Positions 26,605 through 33,338 of a DNA stretch of 64,000 bases are shown one piece after another. The position numbers and the translations under genes are program-made. This stretch comes from Microvirga sp. TS319 (GTDB taxonomy: Bacteria; Pseudomonadota; Alphaproteobacteria; Rhizobiales; Beijerinckiaceae): NCBI RefSeq assembly GCF_041276405.1, contig NZ_JBGGGT010000002.1:1153001-1217000 (forward strand), in the 5' to 3' direction. The notes under the pieces are model-generated. The model searched no databases. It saw only the letters and a list, made by a program, of their open reading frames with translations, and was not told the DNA's origin. Every line of letters begins with the position of its first letter. The stretch's first letter is position 1.

Positions 26605-27144
26605 ATGCCCATCTACTGGATGAAAACCGCAGACGTTTACCCCGACATCCGGGAGGAGCATGACTTCATAGCCTTTGATCCGGAGGTGCGTTTCCCTCGG
26701 ACTCTCCCCGTCGAAGGCGATGAACAAATTGGGGCGGTTCGTCAGATCCGGGGCGGGCCCCAAGACGGTCAATGGTCCTGGGCCATGTACGTGTCACTTC
26801 CCGGGCCACGCTATGCCCAGCCGACGACTGGAACAGAAGCCACCAGAGGCGAAGCTGCCCGGAAGGTCATCGAAGCGTATCGACACTATCTCTCGACACG
26901 GCCGGAACAGTATCCTCGGAACAAGCCTCTCGCGGCGCGGGCGGCTTGGAGCCGCTCCATGGTCGCTTTGATCTCCTCGGCAGCCTTGGGCCCGCGAATG
27001 GCGATCACGCCGCGGTCTATCGTCTTTCCATCCGCATCCTTCCGGCCGTTGAAGAAGGCATCCCGCTGCTCCTTGCTCATCTTCAGGACAGTGCGGGCTT
27101 CGGTCTCGATCCGCCATTCCTCGGACCAGGTGTTGCCGGGCTAG
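26605..27144 (+). CDS. hypothetical protein, probably extended into antisense DNA
   Basis: The first 100 or so residues look genuine (GQWSWAMYVSLPGPRYAQP, TRGEAARKVIEAYRHYL), a pattern seen in small proteins of Rhizobiales genomes. From about 26,925 the frame runs through the antisense strand of the gene fragment at 26886-27224 and reads as low-information residues. The real gene probably ended near 26,920 and lost its stop through a deletion or rearrangement. Function unknown. Confidence 0.5.
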   Translation: MPIYWMKTADVYPDIREEHDFIAFDPEVRFPRTLPVEGDEQIGAVRQIRGGPQDGQWSWAMYVSLPGPRYAQPTTGTEATRGEAARKVIEAYRHYLSTRPEQYPRNKPLAARAAWSRSMVALISSAALGPRMAITPRSIVFPSASFRPLKKASRCSLLIFRTVRASVSIRHSSDQVLPG

Positions 27145-27224
27145 CTGGTGAGCTCGGAGATGGCAGCCATGTCACGGGAGTAGGTCATGTTGGGCGGGCA
27201 GGGAGCCTCCCTACGCTCAGTCAT
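26886..27224 (-). pseudogene. hypothetical phage-type protein broken by an amber codon
   Basis: On the minus strand a frame starts at ATG 27224 (MTERREAPCPPNMTYSRD), stops at TAG (27141-27143) and continues in the same frame as PGNTWSEEWRIETEARTVL to KATMERLQAARAARG. The continuation is clearly protein-like. The start overlaps the end of the DUF768 gene by 8 bases, so the two were an operon. Either a nonsense pseudogene or an amber read-through; the tail-to-tail overlap with 26605-27144 suggests decay. Confidence 0.6.
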
Positions 27225-27471
27225 CTTTGCCGGCTTGTCTCCGAACTTCTGCATCTGCAATCCTCTCCATCTGCCTATGAAGAAATTGCGCTAGATCACC
27301 ATGTTCCTCTTCTAATTGCTCTCGGGAGAAACCGCGCTGCTCTGCATCCGAAATAAGTTGCTCAGAAAGCCTTATAGCCTCTGGATCGACTCCATCTTCG
27401 CTTGGATATCCATTGAAGTGAATGTTCTCTGATATCCAATCGTGGATGAAGTCTCTGACATCGCTACTCAT
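27217..27471 (-). CDS. DUF768 family protein
   Basis: An 84-residue acidic protein. The pattern FIHDWISENIHFNGY, then PEAIRLSEQLISDAEQRGFSRE and a final helix, matches DUF768, a family of small proteins of unknown function found in rhizobia, often on plasmids and islands. It is followed (8-base overlap) by the broken gene at 26886-27224. Confidence 0.65.
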   Translation of the reverse strand: MSSDVRDFIHDWISENIHFNGYPSEDGVDPEAIRLSEQLISDAEQRGFSREQLEEEHGDLAQFLHRQMERIADAEVRRQAGKDD

Positions 27472-27629
27472 AAGCGATCCTCTTCTTTCGTAAGATGCTT
27501 CACGCTATTGGTCGTTTAAACCAACTTCAACCGGTGGCCAAGCACATCCCACAGGTGTCTTGTATGGGCCCTGTTTATTTGATTTGGCTCTCCGCGCACT
27601 GCCGTCAATCGGAGTTGGGGCAGCCTAGC

Positions 27630-28445
27630 TCACAACCTTATCGTCGGGAACTGTTGCTCATGAGTGCGATCAAGCAACAAATCTCTCGGCATGTTGTCTA
27701 ACATATCATTGTTGTTAATATAACTGAGCATATTCGTGCCATTGGCATGAACGCAGTTGTAGTAGAGAATAATCATCTCGTGGTCTGACAACTGGGCGCG
27801 TAGAACGCGAATATATTTCAGTTTAAATTCACGGTCATTATTTCTGTATACGAACTTTGCTTCGTCAACGAACCTTAGTATATTATACAACGACCTATAA
27901 TAGTGGCCCAGATAATTTCTGTGGTGCTGGTACATACCCTGATATGCGGCAACCGTCCGATGCGGCTCTTCTAGCGGAATTCCCGAGAATGCGGTGTTGA
28001 AGTACGACGATCTGAGATCTTCATAGAATTCAGAGAAAACCTGTTTTCCAATGATCTCTTTGAACTGTCTATTTCCCGTGTAATCAGTCTCTGATTTCAC
28101 AATCCGCAGACCGGAGACAACCTTATGATAGATATCCATAAGGTGAAAGAAAGTGGATTCGAAATTCTGTAGTTCGTTTGAGGAAAGCTGATCTTTGGTG
28201 AGGCTGCGCGTTGATGCAAGTTCTACTGACTGCAAGTAGGAAGTCCATAAAACTATGATAAGGGTCCCAAAACTCAATAATGGATTAATGGAGCCGCCAA
28301 CGAAATCCCCAAAGGTTCCGAGCTTGCCGATAACTCCATTATCTTGGCCTAGAGTTTTGTAGCCGTAAAGATAAACCGCCAATACGCCGATGGCTATTAT
28401 CCCAGATACAATTGTAAGCATAGGAACGATTATGGACTTTCTCAT
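27630..28445 (-). CDS. PutAbi-like phage abortive-infection membrane protein
   Basis: A 271-residue protein. Two membrane segments (about residues 6-28 and 55-73) are followed by a cytoplasmic domain with ELQNFESTFFHLMDIYHKVV, TVAAYQGMYQHHRNYLGHYYRSLYNIL and LRAQLSDHEMIILYYN. The F-F-x-L-M-x-x-Y/H-x-x-V and HYYRxLYxIL motifs match the putative phage abortive infection protein family (PutAbiC). The DNA is much richer in AT than the surroundings, indicating recent transfer. Most likely it protects the lysogen by killing or arresting it on infection by another phage. Confidence 0.78.
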   Translation of the reverse strand: MRKSIIVPMLTIVSGIIAIGVLAVYLYGYKTLGQDNGVIGKLGTFGDFVGGSINPLLSFGTLIIVLWTSYLQSVELASTRSLTKDQLSSNELQNFESTFFHLMDIYHKVVSGLRIVKSETDYTGNRQFKEIIGKQVFSEFYEDLRSSYFNTAFSGIPLEEPHRTVAAYQGMYQHHRNYLGHYYRSLYNILRFVDEAKFVYRNNDREFKLKYIRVLRAQLSDHEMIILYYNCVHANGTNMLSYINNNDMLDNMPRDLLLDRTHEQQFPTIRL

Positions 28446-28622
28446 TCTCTGCCCCCTCCTGCCCGGAGAATGAACTGCAACTAGGAGGCATCTATAGTGC
28501 TTTCTGCCGCCGATAAACTGAACTTTTTGCCAAATGCAAAATTCAGGATGGCCAGGCGAGGGCTCGCGTGACCTCGCGGTCAGATTGCAGGCGGGGCAGT
28601 GGTTGGTTCTGAACTCGGAAAA

Positions 28623-28745
28623 TCAAAGTACGGCTTCAGGATAACCGAGAGTGCCGCTGCTCATCTGAAGCCCTAGCCCCATAACGGACATCCGGTCGCG
28701 AATGACTGCCCATCGGTGGCCGCAATCTCTGGCAAGTGCGCTCAT
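28623..28745 (-). CDS. short hypothetical protein (40 aa)
   Basis: An ATG frame of 40 codons (MSALARDCGHRWAVIRDR) preceded by a strong GGGAGGA site and starting 13 bases after the stop of the gene at 28759-28992 on the same strand. The ribosome-binding site and spacing argue for translation, but length and lack of a family leave doubt. The rest of 28446-28622 shows nothing. Confidence 0.4.
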   Translation of the reverse strand: MSALARDCGHRWAVIRDRMSVMGLGLQMSSGTLGYPEAVL

Positions 28746-28758
28746 TCTGTCCTCCCAT

Positions 28759-28992
28759 TCATGAGATGGGTGGGGGGCAAAGGCGAGTCTCATATTCATG
28801 GGCTATTGTAGCTGCAGCGAGACGGTCCCAATCGTACTGAGGGGCCCCGAAGGTGACTTCCCCATCCGAGAGAAAGCTGCGGTAGGCAGTCCGAGCCAAG
28901 GGGAGCGCCTGCTGGGCCTTTAGCTTCCCGGCCCGGGCAATATGCACAACCAACTGAATGAGGGATTGGCTTTGAGGCAGGCGTCCGCTCAT
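28759..28992 (-). CDS. small hypothetical protein
   Basis: A 77-residue protein from the ATG giving MSGRLPQSQSLIQLVVHIAR, preceded by GAAGGG; a TTG 12 bases further up would add four residues. The pattern IARAGKLKAQQALPLARTAYRSF and YDWDRLAAATIAHEYE looks like a genuine helical fold of the kind common in Rhizobiales small proteins. Possibly the last prophage gene before the candidate attachment site. Confidence 0.5.
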   Translation of the reverse strand: MSGRLPQSQSLIQLVVHIARAGKLKAQQALPLARTAYRSFLSDGEVTFGAPQYDWDRLAAATIAHEYETRLCPPPIS

Positions 28993-29118
28993 GCGGCCCT
29001 TCAACCTGCGAGAGGGGCGGGAAAAGGTTTGCCAAAAGGCAGAAAAAACCCAAGAAATTCAGTGGGGCCTTTTCGCAGGTTTGCCACTGTTAAGTGGCTG
29101 ATATCATTCGTGGGTGGC

Positions 29119-29137
29119 AATCCTGCCGGGCCCACCA
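29119..29137 (+). other. candidate prophage attachment core (tRNA 3'-end-like)
   Basis: The 19 bases AATCCTGCCGGGCCCACCA read exactly as the 3' end of a tRNA: last T-loop bases, 5-nt T-stem strand CCTGC, 7-nt acceptor strand CGGGCCC, discriminator A and CCA. Upstream bases do not make a tRNA, so this is only a 3' fragment, as left when a phage integrates into a tRNA gene. The last phage-like gene ends just left of it. The matching intact tRNA would lie left of the window. Confidence 0.45.
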
Positions 29138-29458
29138 CCTAACATAATCAATGACTTAGTTGTTGGTTTGATGTCATTAGCGACATTGATTAGCGACAGT
29201 TCCACCGGGCTAGGTGCAGGCTGAACGAGCGAACCTACAAGCGTCATCTCGAAAATCTGGCATAACAGATTGGAAAACTGTGGGTTGGATCAAACTGAAT
29301 TGTCACAGGGTAGGTACAAAGCCGCCTCGTTCCCATTATGCTATTGCGTTTGATCGTGGACAGTAGGCTTGGTGCTATTGACGCGAAGATGGCTCTTGAT
29401 GTTGCATCGTTTGTTTCTCAGACCTGAGAGATGAAAAACGTTGCATACGGGGGCAAAT
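29138..29458. other. intergenic, no gene seen
   Basis: About 320 bases right of the candidate attachment core. The only visible structure is a 10-nt direct repeat ATTAGCGACA occurring twice 13 bases apart near 29175-29200. No convincing reading frame or promoter. Confidence 0.5.
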
Positions 29459-29845
29459 ATGCGAGGCACCCTCGCTCTCACGGCACTTATCATAGCAATA
29501 AGTCCTGCCGCGTTCGCACAATCTAAAGGCATGAAAGCCAGCTTTCGGTGGTGTAGTGGTTCACCTGAGTTCAAGTTGTCGGGTGTGCCTAAAGGCACTG
29601 CTAAGATCGCCATGAGGATGACCGATCTGGATGTGCCGGGCTATAATCATGGTGGCGGTGAAGTAGCTATTACTCCGAAGCAGACCGTGATTGACTGCGG
29701 TGCCCTGTTCGGACAGGGGACATACAATGGTCCCTCCCCACCGAGCGGTCAGCAACATACCTACCGCTGGACGCTCAAGGCACTTGATGCTGCCGGAAGT
29801 GTATTGGGTGAAACAACCGCAGAGCGGAAATTCCCGGAACTCTGA
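29459..29845 (+). CDS. secreted PEBP-like (YbhB/YbcL-type) protein
   Basis: A 128-residue protein with a Sec signal (about residues 1-22, cleavage near AFA-Q). The mature part has SPEFKLSGVPKGTAKIAMRMTDLD followed by YNHGGGEV and a GPSPPSGQQHTYRW motif. This corresponds to the phosphatidylethanolamine-binding-protein family as found in bacterial YbhB/YbcL. It is shorter than classic PEBPs, and the ligand-site residues are only partly recognisable. The ATG follows GGGGGC. A terminator follows. Confidence 0.7.
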   Translation: MRGTLALTALIIAISPAAFAQSKGMKASFRWCSGSPEFKLSGVPKGTAKIAMRMTDLDVPGYNHGGGEVAITPKQTVIDCGALFGQGTYNGPSPPSGQQHTYRWTLKALDAAGSVLGETTAERKFPEL

Positions 29846-29865
29846 CCCGCACATTTCCGAAGTGG

Positions 29866-29893
29866 AAAAGGGCCCGGCGAAACTGGGCCTTTT
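29866..29893 (+). terminator. rho-independent terminator
   Basis: AAAAGGGCCCGG pairs with CTGGGCCTTTT around CGAAA, with one bulged base, ending in a T-run. It terminates the PEBP-like gene and, as the stem also starts with A's, can work for the convergent gene at 29983. Confidence 0.8.
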
Positions 29894-29982
29894 GCGTCAC
29901 TGCGTGAAAAGATGCTCGAGATCAAAACGTTGAAGCACCGGACGTGCGTTCGATGTCACGTCCGATGCTGTAGGAGATTCAG

Positions 29983-31179
29983 TTAGCGGATGGATTCGCC
30001 GCGGCCGCCGCGACCTCCATCACTCTGTCCGCCACGGCCGCCGCGATCTCCATCGCTCTGGCCGCGGCCGCCGCCGTGACTGCTTTCGTTCCTGCCGCCG
30101 CGGTCCCCGTGATCTCCTTTGCCGCCGCGATCATGCCCGTCGGAGCGGCCATGGGAGCCACCGCCCCACCCACCGCGGCCATCGGGGCTTTCACCTGCGC
30201 GACCGGAGCCCTTGTCATTGCCGGGATTGCCATACCCGCCATCACCGCGTCCATGACCCTGGCCATGATCGCCCCGGCCGCGACCGTCCTTACCGCCCTT
30301 GTCTCCGTGCTCGCCGCGTCCGCCATCACGGTCTCCGCCGTGGTGGCCGCCGCCCGGCCGCCCACCATCGTCCTTGCCACCATGATGTCCATCACCATGG
30401 TGACCACCCGGCTTGCCGCCGCCACCATTGTTCCCACCGTGGTGGCCGCCGCCGTAATCTCCACCTGGCTTACCACCGCCGTGATGCCCGCCATGGCCAT
30501 CGCCCGGTTTTCCACCACCGTGGTGCCCGCCATGGCCATCGCCCGGCTTCCCACCGCCATGATGTCCGCCGCCGTGATGTCCACCGCCTGGGTTTCCACC
30601 GCCGGGCTGCCCTCCGCCGGGTTGCTCGGCGCCAGGCTGCTCGCCGCCGGTCTGGCCGCCGCCCGTGGAACCTCCGCCTCCGGGCTTGCCGCCACCGCTC
30701 CCGGTGTCACCGCCCCCGGAAGCACCTCCGCCGGTGGTGCCTCCACCTCCGGAACCTCCAGAACCACCGGTACCTCCGGGATTGCCGATGCCGCCACCTG
30801 GCGGGTTCATCGATGCAAAGCCGCCACGCGAGCCGTCCCCGTCGCTGGTACGCTCAGTGTTGATCGCGCCAGATGTCATGAACCCTGGCGTCATGCCGAT
30901 CGATCCGGTGACGAGATGAGGATCGTCGACGGGAACCCTCACGAGCCGCTGCGCCGGAGGCACGATTTGACAGCGGCAAACCTCGTTGCCACGCACACGA
31001 CGCAGCCGGCAGTTGGTGTAATCCGATGGATTCGCTACGGCCGGCATGCATTGGTTCGTGACGTTTGCCGCGCGGCGAGCGTCCGCCAACCTGCCATAGG
31101 GATTCATCTCTGTCGCGTGCAGGGCTGCCGTTGAGACAAGTGTCGTCAGGCCCGCAAGAGCGAGCGTCATTTTGCGCAT
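29983..31179 (-). CDS. secreted Gly/His-rich repeat protein
   Basis: A 398-residue protein with a signal peptide (residues 1-20). Residues 21-110 form a small domain with four cysteines (NQCMPAV, TNCRL, EVCRCQI). From about residue 120 to the end it is low-complexity: Gly with Pro, then His-Gly-Gly-His repeats, then Gly/Arg/Asp repeats. A 13-residue unit (HGGHHGGGKPGDG) is repeated in tandem. Such tails bind metal ions or act as flexible surface polymers. The large plus-strand frame over the same DNA is a shadow of the repeats. Confidence 0.7.
   Translation of the reverse strand: MRKMTLALAGLTTLVSTAALHATEMNPYGRLADARRAANVTNQCMPAVANPSDYTNCRLRRVRGNEVCRCQIVPPAQRLVRVPVDDPHLVTGSIGMTPGFMTSGAINTERTSDGDGSRGGFASMNPPGGGIGNPGGTGGSGGSGGGGTTGGGASGGGDTGSGGGKPGGGGSTGGGQTGGEQPGAEQPGGGQPGGGNPGGGHHGGGHHGGGKPGDGHGGHHGGGKPGDGHGGHHGGGKPGGDYGGGHHGGNNGGGGKPGGHHGDGHHGGKDDGGRPGGGHHGGDRDGGRGEHGDKGGKDGRGRGDHGQGHGRGDGGYGNPGNDKGSGRAGESPDGRGGWGGGSHGRSDGHDRGGKGDHGDRGGRNESSHGGGRGQSDGDRGGRGGQSDGGRGGRGESIR
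30470..30600. repeat. 39-bp tandem repeat inside the Gly/His-rich gene
   Basis: On the plus strand, units containing CCATGGCCATCGCCCGG recur about every 39 bases, encoding the 13-residue His/Gly/Pro unit. Such repeats often change copy number. Confidence 0.65.
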
Positions 31180-31672
31180 GAATTTTTGTCCTGAGAGCTG
31201 AGTGGTTCAACCGGGCCAACCAACCGTCGGCCTCTGCTAATCGAGACGCACAAGCTCCCGAGACAGTTCCAGATTATTCCTAATTTAGTTGGAATTTAGA
31301 ACTAAATTCAGCATATATCCCATATTAACCTATTGAAAAATAATGATATTTTCCTACGATCCGCATTTGGGGTACGTCCGAAGTGGTACGTAGCGAAGTC
31401 CGATCCCGGCAATTGAGAGCAGTTTCCACCGACATGAAAACAGCTCGTTCCTTTGCTTCGCTACATTTTTGGACGGCAGCCTGGATCCACTTCGCCGAAC
31501 CATGCTCTCGTGGAGGCTCAGCGCTTTGACGCTCGCTCACAGGAAACTGCGGCTTTCATTAGGTGTGGACGAACACACGTGGAGCGCACTGAGTTATGCC
31601 TCGACAAGCTGCCGCATCATCGTATTTTAGAATTGGCTACTGTGCCTACGTCGTGAGTAGAGGGGCAACGGA
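31180..31672. other. AT-rich intergenic region between divergent genes
   Basis: About 490 bases separating the Gly/His-rich gene (leftward) and ldtR (rightward). It contains a strongly AT-rich stretch (31,265-31,350) with a perfect palindrome (31293-31308). A possible 71-codon minus-strand frame (31325-31540) has no ribosome-binding site or protein-like pattern and was not accepted. Confidence 0.6.
31293..31308. promoter_or_regulatory. perfect palindrome, candidate MarR-type operator
   Basis: AATTTAG-AA-CTAAATT, a 7-bp inverted repeat with a 2-base centre, with a further AATTTAGTT just upstream. Length and symmetry suit a MarR-family dimer, and ldtR is the next rightward gene. It lies 114 bases before the start of the Gly/His-rich gene. 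Target assignment is inferred. Confidence 0.5.
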
Positions 31673-32236
31673 ATGGCGCGAAAGCGCAGTGCGGGACAAG
31701 ACGTAGATCAACCGGTGGACGGCACAACCAAGACGGCCAATCGGGTCGTTGGTTCAGCAGCGGATCCTTTACGTGCGAATGCACACCTCGATCTCGTCCG
31801 CGTTGTGGAGCGCGTTCATCGCAGGTCGCTTGACCTGTTTCGGATTGATCTCACACGGCTTGGTGTTCATGACGTCAGCCCGTCTCAGGTCATGATGCTA
31901 TTCATGATCGGCGCCGAGGAACTCACGGTTCGTGATCTGATCGAGCGCGGTTACTATTTAGGTTCGAACGCCTCCTATAATCTTAAGCGCTTGGTCGAGA
32001 CTGGTTATGTCGACCGAAGCGTATCGGAACGAGATCGACGCTCAGCGCGGCTCCGCTTGTCCGATAAAGGACGAAGGCTGTGCGAGGCCGTGAAAAAAGT
32101 TGATGAGACCTACCATAGCCTCGTCGTGCGCAGTCCAAAAGAAGCCCGTGAACTTGACATTGCCATCAAGACCCTGAAGCGTCTGGAGCAGGCGTGGTCG
32201 GCAGCCCTGCATTTCGGGGACGTGCAGGATGCCTGA
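31673..32236 (+). CDS. ldtR: MarR-family regulator, LdtR type
   Basis: A 187-residue winged-helix regulator. The core (HLDLVRVVERVHRRSLDLFR, then VSPSQVMMLFMIG, ELTVRDLIERGYYLGSNASY, and the wing SVSERDRRSARLRLSDKG) matches LdtR of Rhizobiales, a MarR protein known in Liberibacter and Sinorhizobium to control an L,D-transpeptidase and stress tolerance. The first 35 residues are unstructured. No transpeptidase gene is next to it here. Its end runs into a REP-like element. Confidence 0.8.
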   Translation: MARKRSAGQDVDQPVDGTTKTANRVVGSAADPLRANAHLDLVRVVERVHRRSLDLFRIDLTRLGVHDVSPSQVMMLFMIGAEELTVRDLIERGYYLGSNASYNLKRLVETGYVDRSVSERDRRSARLRLSDKGRRLCEAVKKVDETYHSLVVRSPKEARELDIAIKTLKRLEQAWSAALHFGDVQDA

Positions 32237-32239
32237 TCC

Positions 32240-32527
32240 CTAGCGCATCGTGCGAACTCGGCGGGTTCACCGAAGCGATGCACTCCCTCCGTCGTGGCTC
32301 TCCCGGCATGGCTGCATTTGGTTTACCGCCATCCACGTCTTGGGAACCACTGCGCTACAAAGACATGGCTGCCCGGCTCAAGGCCGGGCATAACGCTGAG
32401 GGATGAGGCTCACCTCATCTCTGCATGTCGCCGCCATGGGCGCATGCTGCGCTCTTTCCCAGAAGAGAGCATCGGAGGGAACCCAAAAAGTGCAAATCCC
32501 CTATTCACGCCCGATGCGCTATGCACC
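32240..32527 (+). repeat. REP-like element, split copy
   Basis: Starts TAGCGCATCGTGCGAAC and resumes at about 32,447 as TGCGCTCTTTC through GAGCATCGGAGG to GCCCGATGCGCT. Both halves have the same orientation as the copies at 54012, 55482 and 58566. About 150 bases, including a different palindromic repeat, separate the halves. Confidence 0.6.
32300..32396 (+). repeat. Rhizobiales-type palindromic repeat nested in the REP-like element
   Basis: Contains CCATCCACGTCTTGGGAACC and the hairpin GCCCGGCTCAAGGCCGGGC followed by ATAACG. This layout is typical of the abundant palindromic repeats in Bradyrhizobium/Methylobacterium-type genomes. It interrupts the REP-like copy at 32240-32527. Confidence 0.6.
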
Positions 32528-32752
32528 GGGGCATGCCTGAGTGACTGCGGCTTTCGGGGCGAGGGCAGGGAACGAAGCAATCATGCGTGCGCGATCCCAT
32601 AGCTGAACGCCATAGCGACCTACGAGTCGACGGGCCTCCTCGATGGCTTGCTCGTCACTCTCGCAATCGAGATAATGCGAATTGAAGATGCGCCCAAGGT
32701 CGTTGATCAAATAGGCTCGGTAGACGGGACGTGACCGATCATGGCCGGACAT
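32519..32752 (-). CDS. small hypothetical protein
   Basis: A 77-residue protein from the ATG giving MSGHDRSRPVYRAYLINDLG. The pattern VYRAYLINDLGRIFNSHYLDCESDEQAIEEARRLV, with acidic and aromatic residues before a helix, is seen in many small proteins of Methylobacteriaceae and Bradyrhizobiaceae of unknown role. Its 3' end abuts the REP-like element. Confidence 0.6.
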   Translation of the reverse strand: MSGHDRSRPVYRAYLINDLGRIFNSHYLDCESDEQAIEEARRLVGRYGVQLWDRARMIASFPALAPKAAVTQACPGA

Positions 32753-32919
32753 GGAGTCCTCCGTGCCAGAGTGCTTCAAGGGCAGTATCGCGCCTAAAAG
32801 ATCGGGAGCTTCACCGCGCGACCGATGATGAAAGACAAAAGGACTATTGTGGTCATATAGGGGCGAAAGCCTATCCATCTGACTGCGGTCCTAGAAAGGC
32901 TTGGCTTTAGAGGGAGTTA

Positions 32920-33030
32920 CCGAGATCCTTCATCGCTTTCTCACCCTGAGATTCAGGGAAAAATCCATGTGGGCTGCACCGCTCAGAGATCCTGAATCGG
33001 CAGATCCTCATGATCGCCCGAGACATTCGC
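32920..33030 (+). pseudogene. decayed copy of the prophage small gene at 174-293
   Basis: Similar to 180-285 over its length: CTTTCTCACCCTGAGATTCAGGGA matches the TTCCTCACCCTCTCCCTGAGAGAG region and GATCGCCCGAGACATTCGCCTA matches GATCGCCCGAGACATCCACCTG. No intact start or frame remains. Confidence 0.55.
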
Positions 33031-33071
33031 CTACAGAACCGGATGTGCCCTCGAACCCACATCCGATGCTG

Positions 33072-33240
33072 TCAGTCGATGGTCGTGAGCATCTTTTCAC
33101 GCAAAATCGGTTCCCATTTTTGCGTTCGTACTCGAGCCTGGCCATCCCCATGCGGTTCGATCAACTCAAGGACAAAGACGCCGACCGTCGCGCGTGCAGC
33201 AATGCCAGCAATGATGCGTTCGATCGGTAAGAAAGGCGCT
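33072..33240 (-). pseudogene. C-terminal remnant of the prophage membrane protein at 290-571
   Basis: The minus strand encodes APFLPIERIIAGIAARATV then GVFVLELIEPHG, matching KRPFELGWVERIIAGLAAL then ATFGVFILEFGRT of the 290-571 protein. A stop lies just upstream and no start codon is kept, so only the membrane-spanning end survives. With 32920-33030 it keeps the order and orientation of the pair in the prophage. Confidence 0.65.
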
Positions 33241-33255
33241 CATAACGGTCCGGTT

Positions 33256-33282
33256 GCAGCTTCGAGTCCTGCGGGCCTACCA
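33256..33282 (+). other. degenerate tRNA 3'-end-like sequence
   Basis: GCAGC-TTCGAGT-CCTGC-GGGCCT-A-CCA has the shape of a T-arm with TTCGAGT loop, one mismatched stem pair and an acceptor strand one base short, ending in CCA. It lies 16 bases from the prophage-gene remnants and resembles the candidate attachment core at 29119. It may be the scar of an older integration. Confidence 0.35.
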
Positions 33283-33338
33283 TTCATTCCTTCGCCGAGC
33301 CTCCCCTCGAAGGACCGATCGGCCGGTGCCGGGTTCGG

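Noticed and set aside
21660..27224. Genetic-code change (amber recoding) in the phage
   Set aside because: Many intact neighbours use TAG as their normal stop (for example at 13299, 13987, 18598 and 26547), so two amber-split genes are better explained by decay or local read-through.
1..29137. Gene transfer agent instead of a prophage
   Set aside because: The order is GTA-like in places, but P27 terminase, HNH nuclease, collar-type fibre, holin/endolysin cassette and cargo genes fit a true siphovirus prophage better.
30076..31134. A 352-codon plus-strand frame rich in Ala, Val and Thr that looks like a membrane protein
   Set aside because: It is the shadow of the Gly-rich repeat gene on the other strand; the minus-strand frame has the signal peptide and cysteine domain.
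31325..31540. 71-codon minus-strand frame in the AT-rich intergenic region
   Set aside because: No ribosome-binding site, unusual composition, and it covers the region expected to hold promoters and operators.
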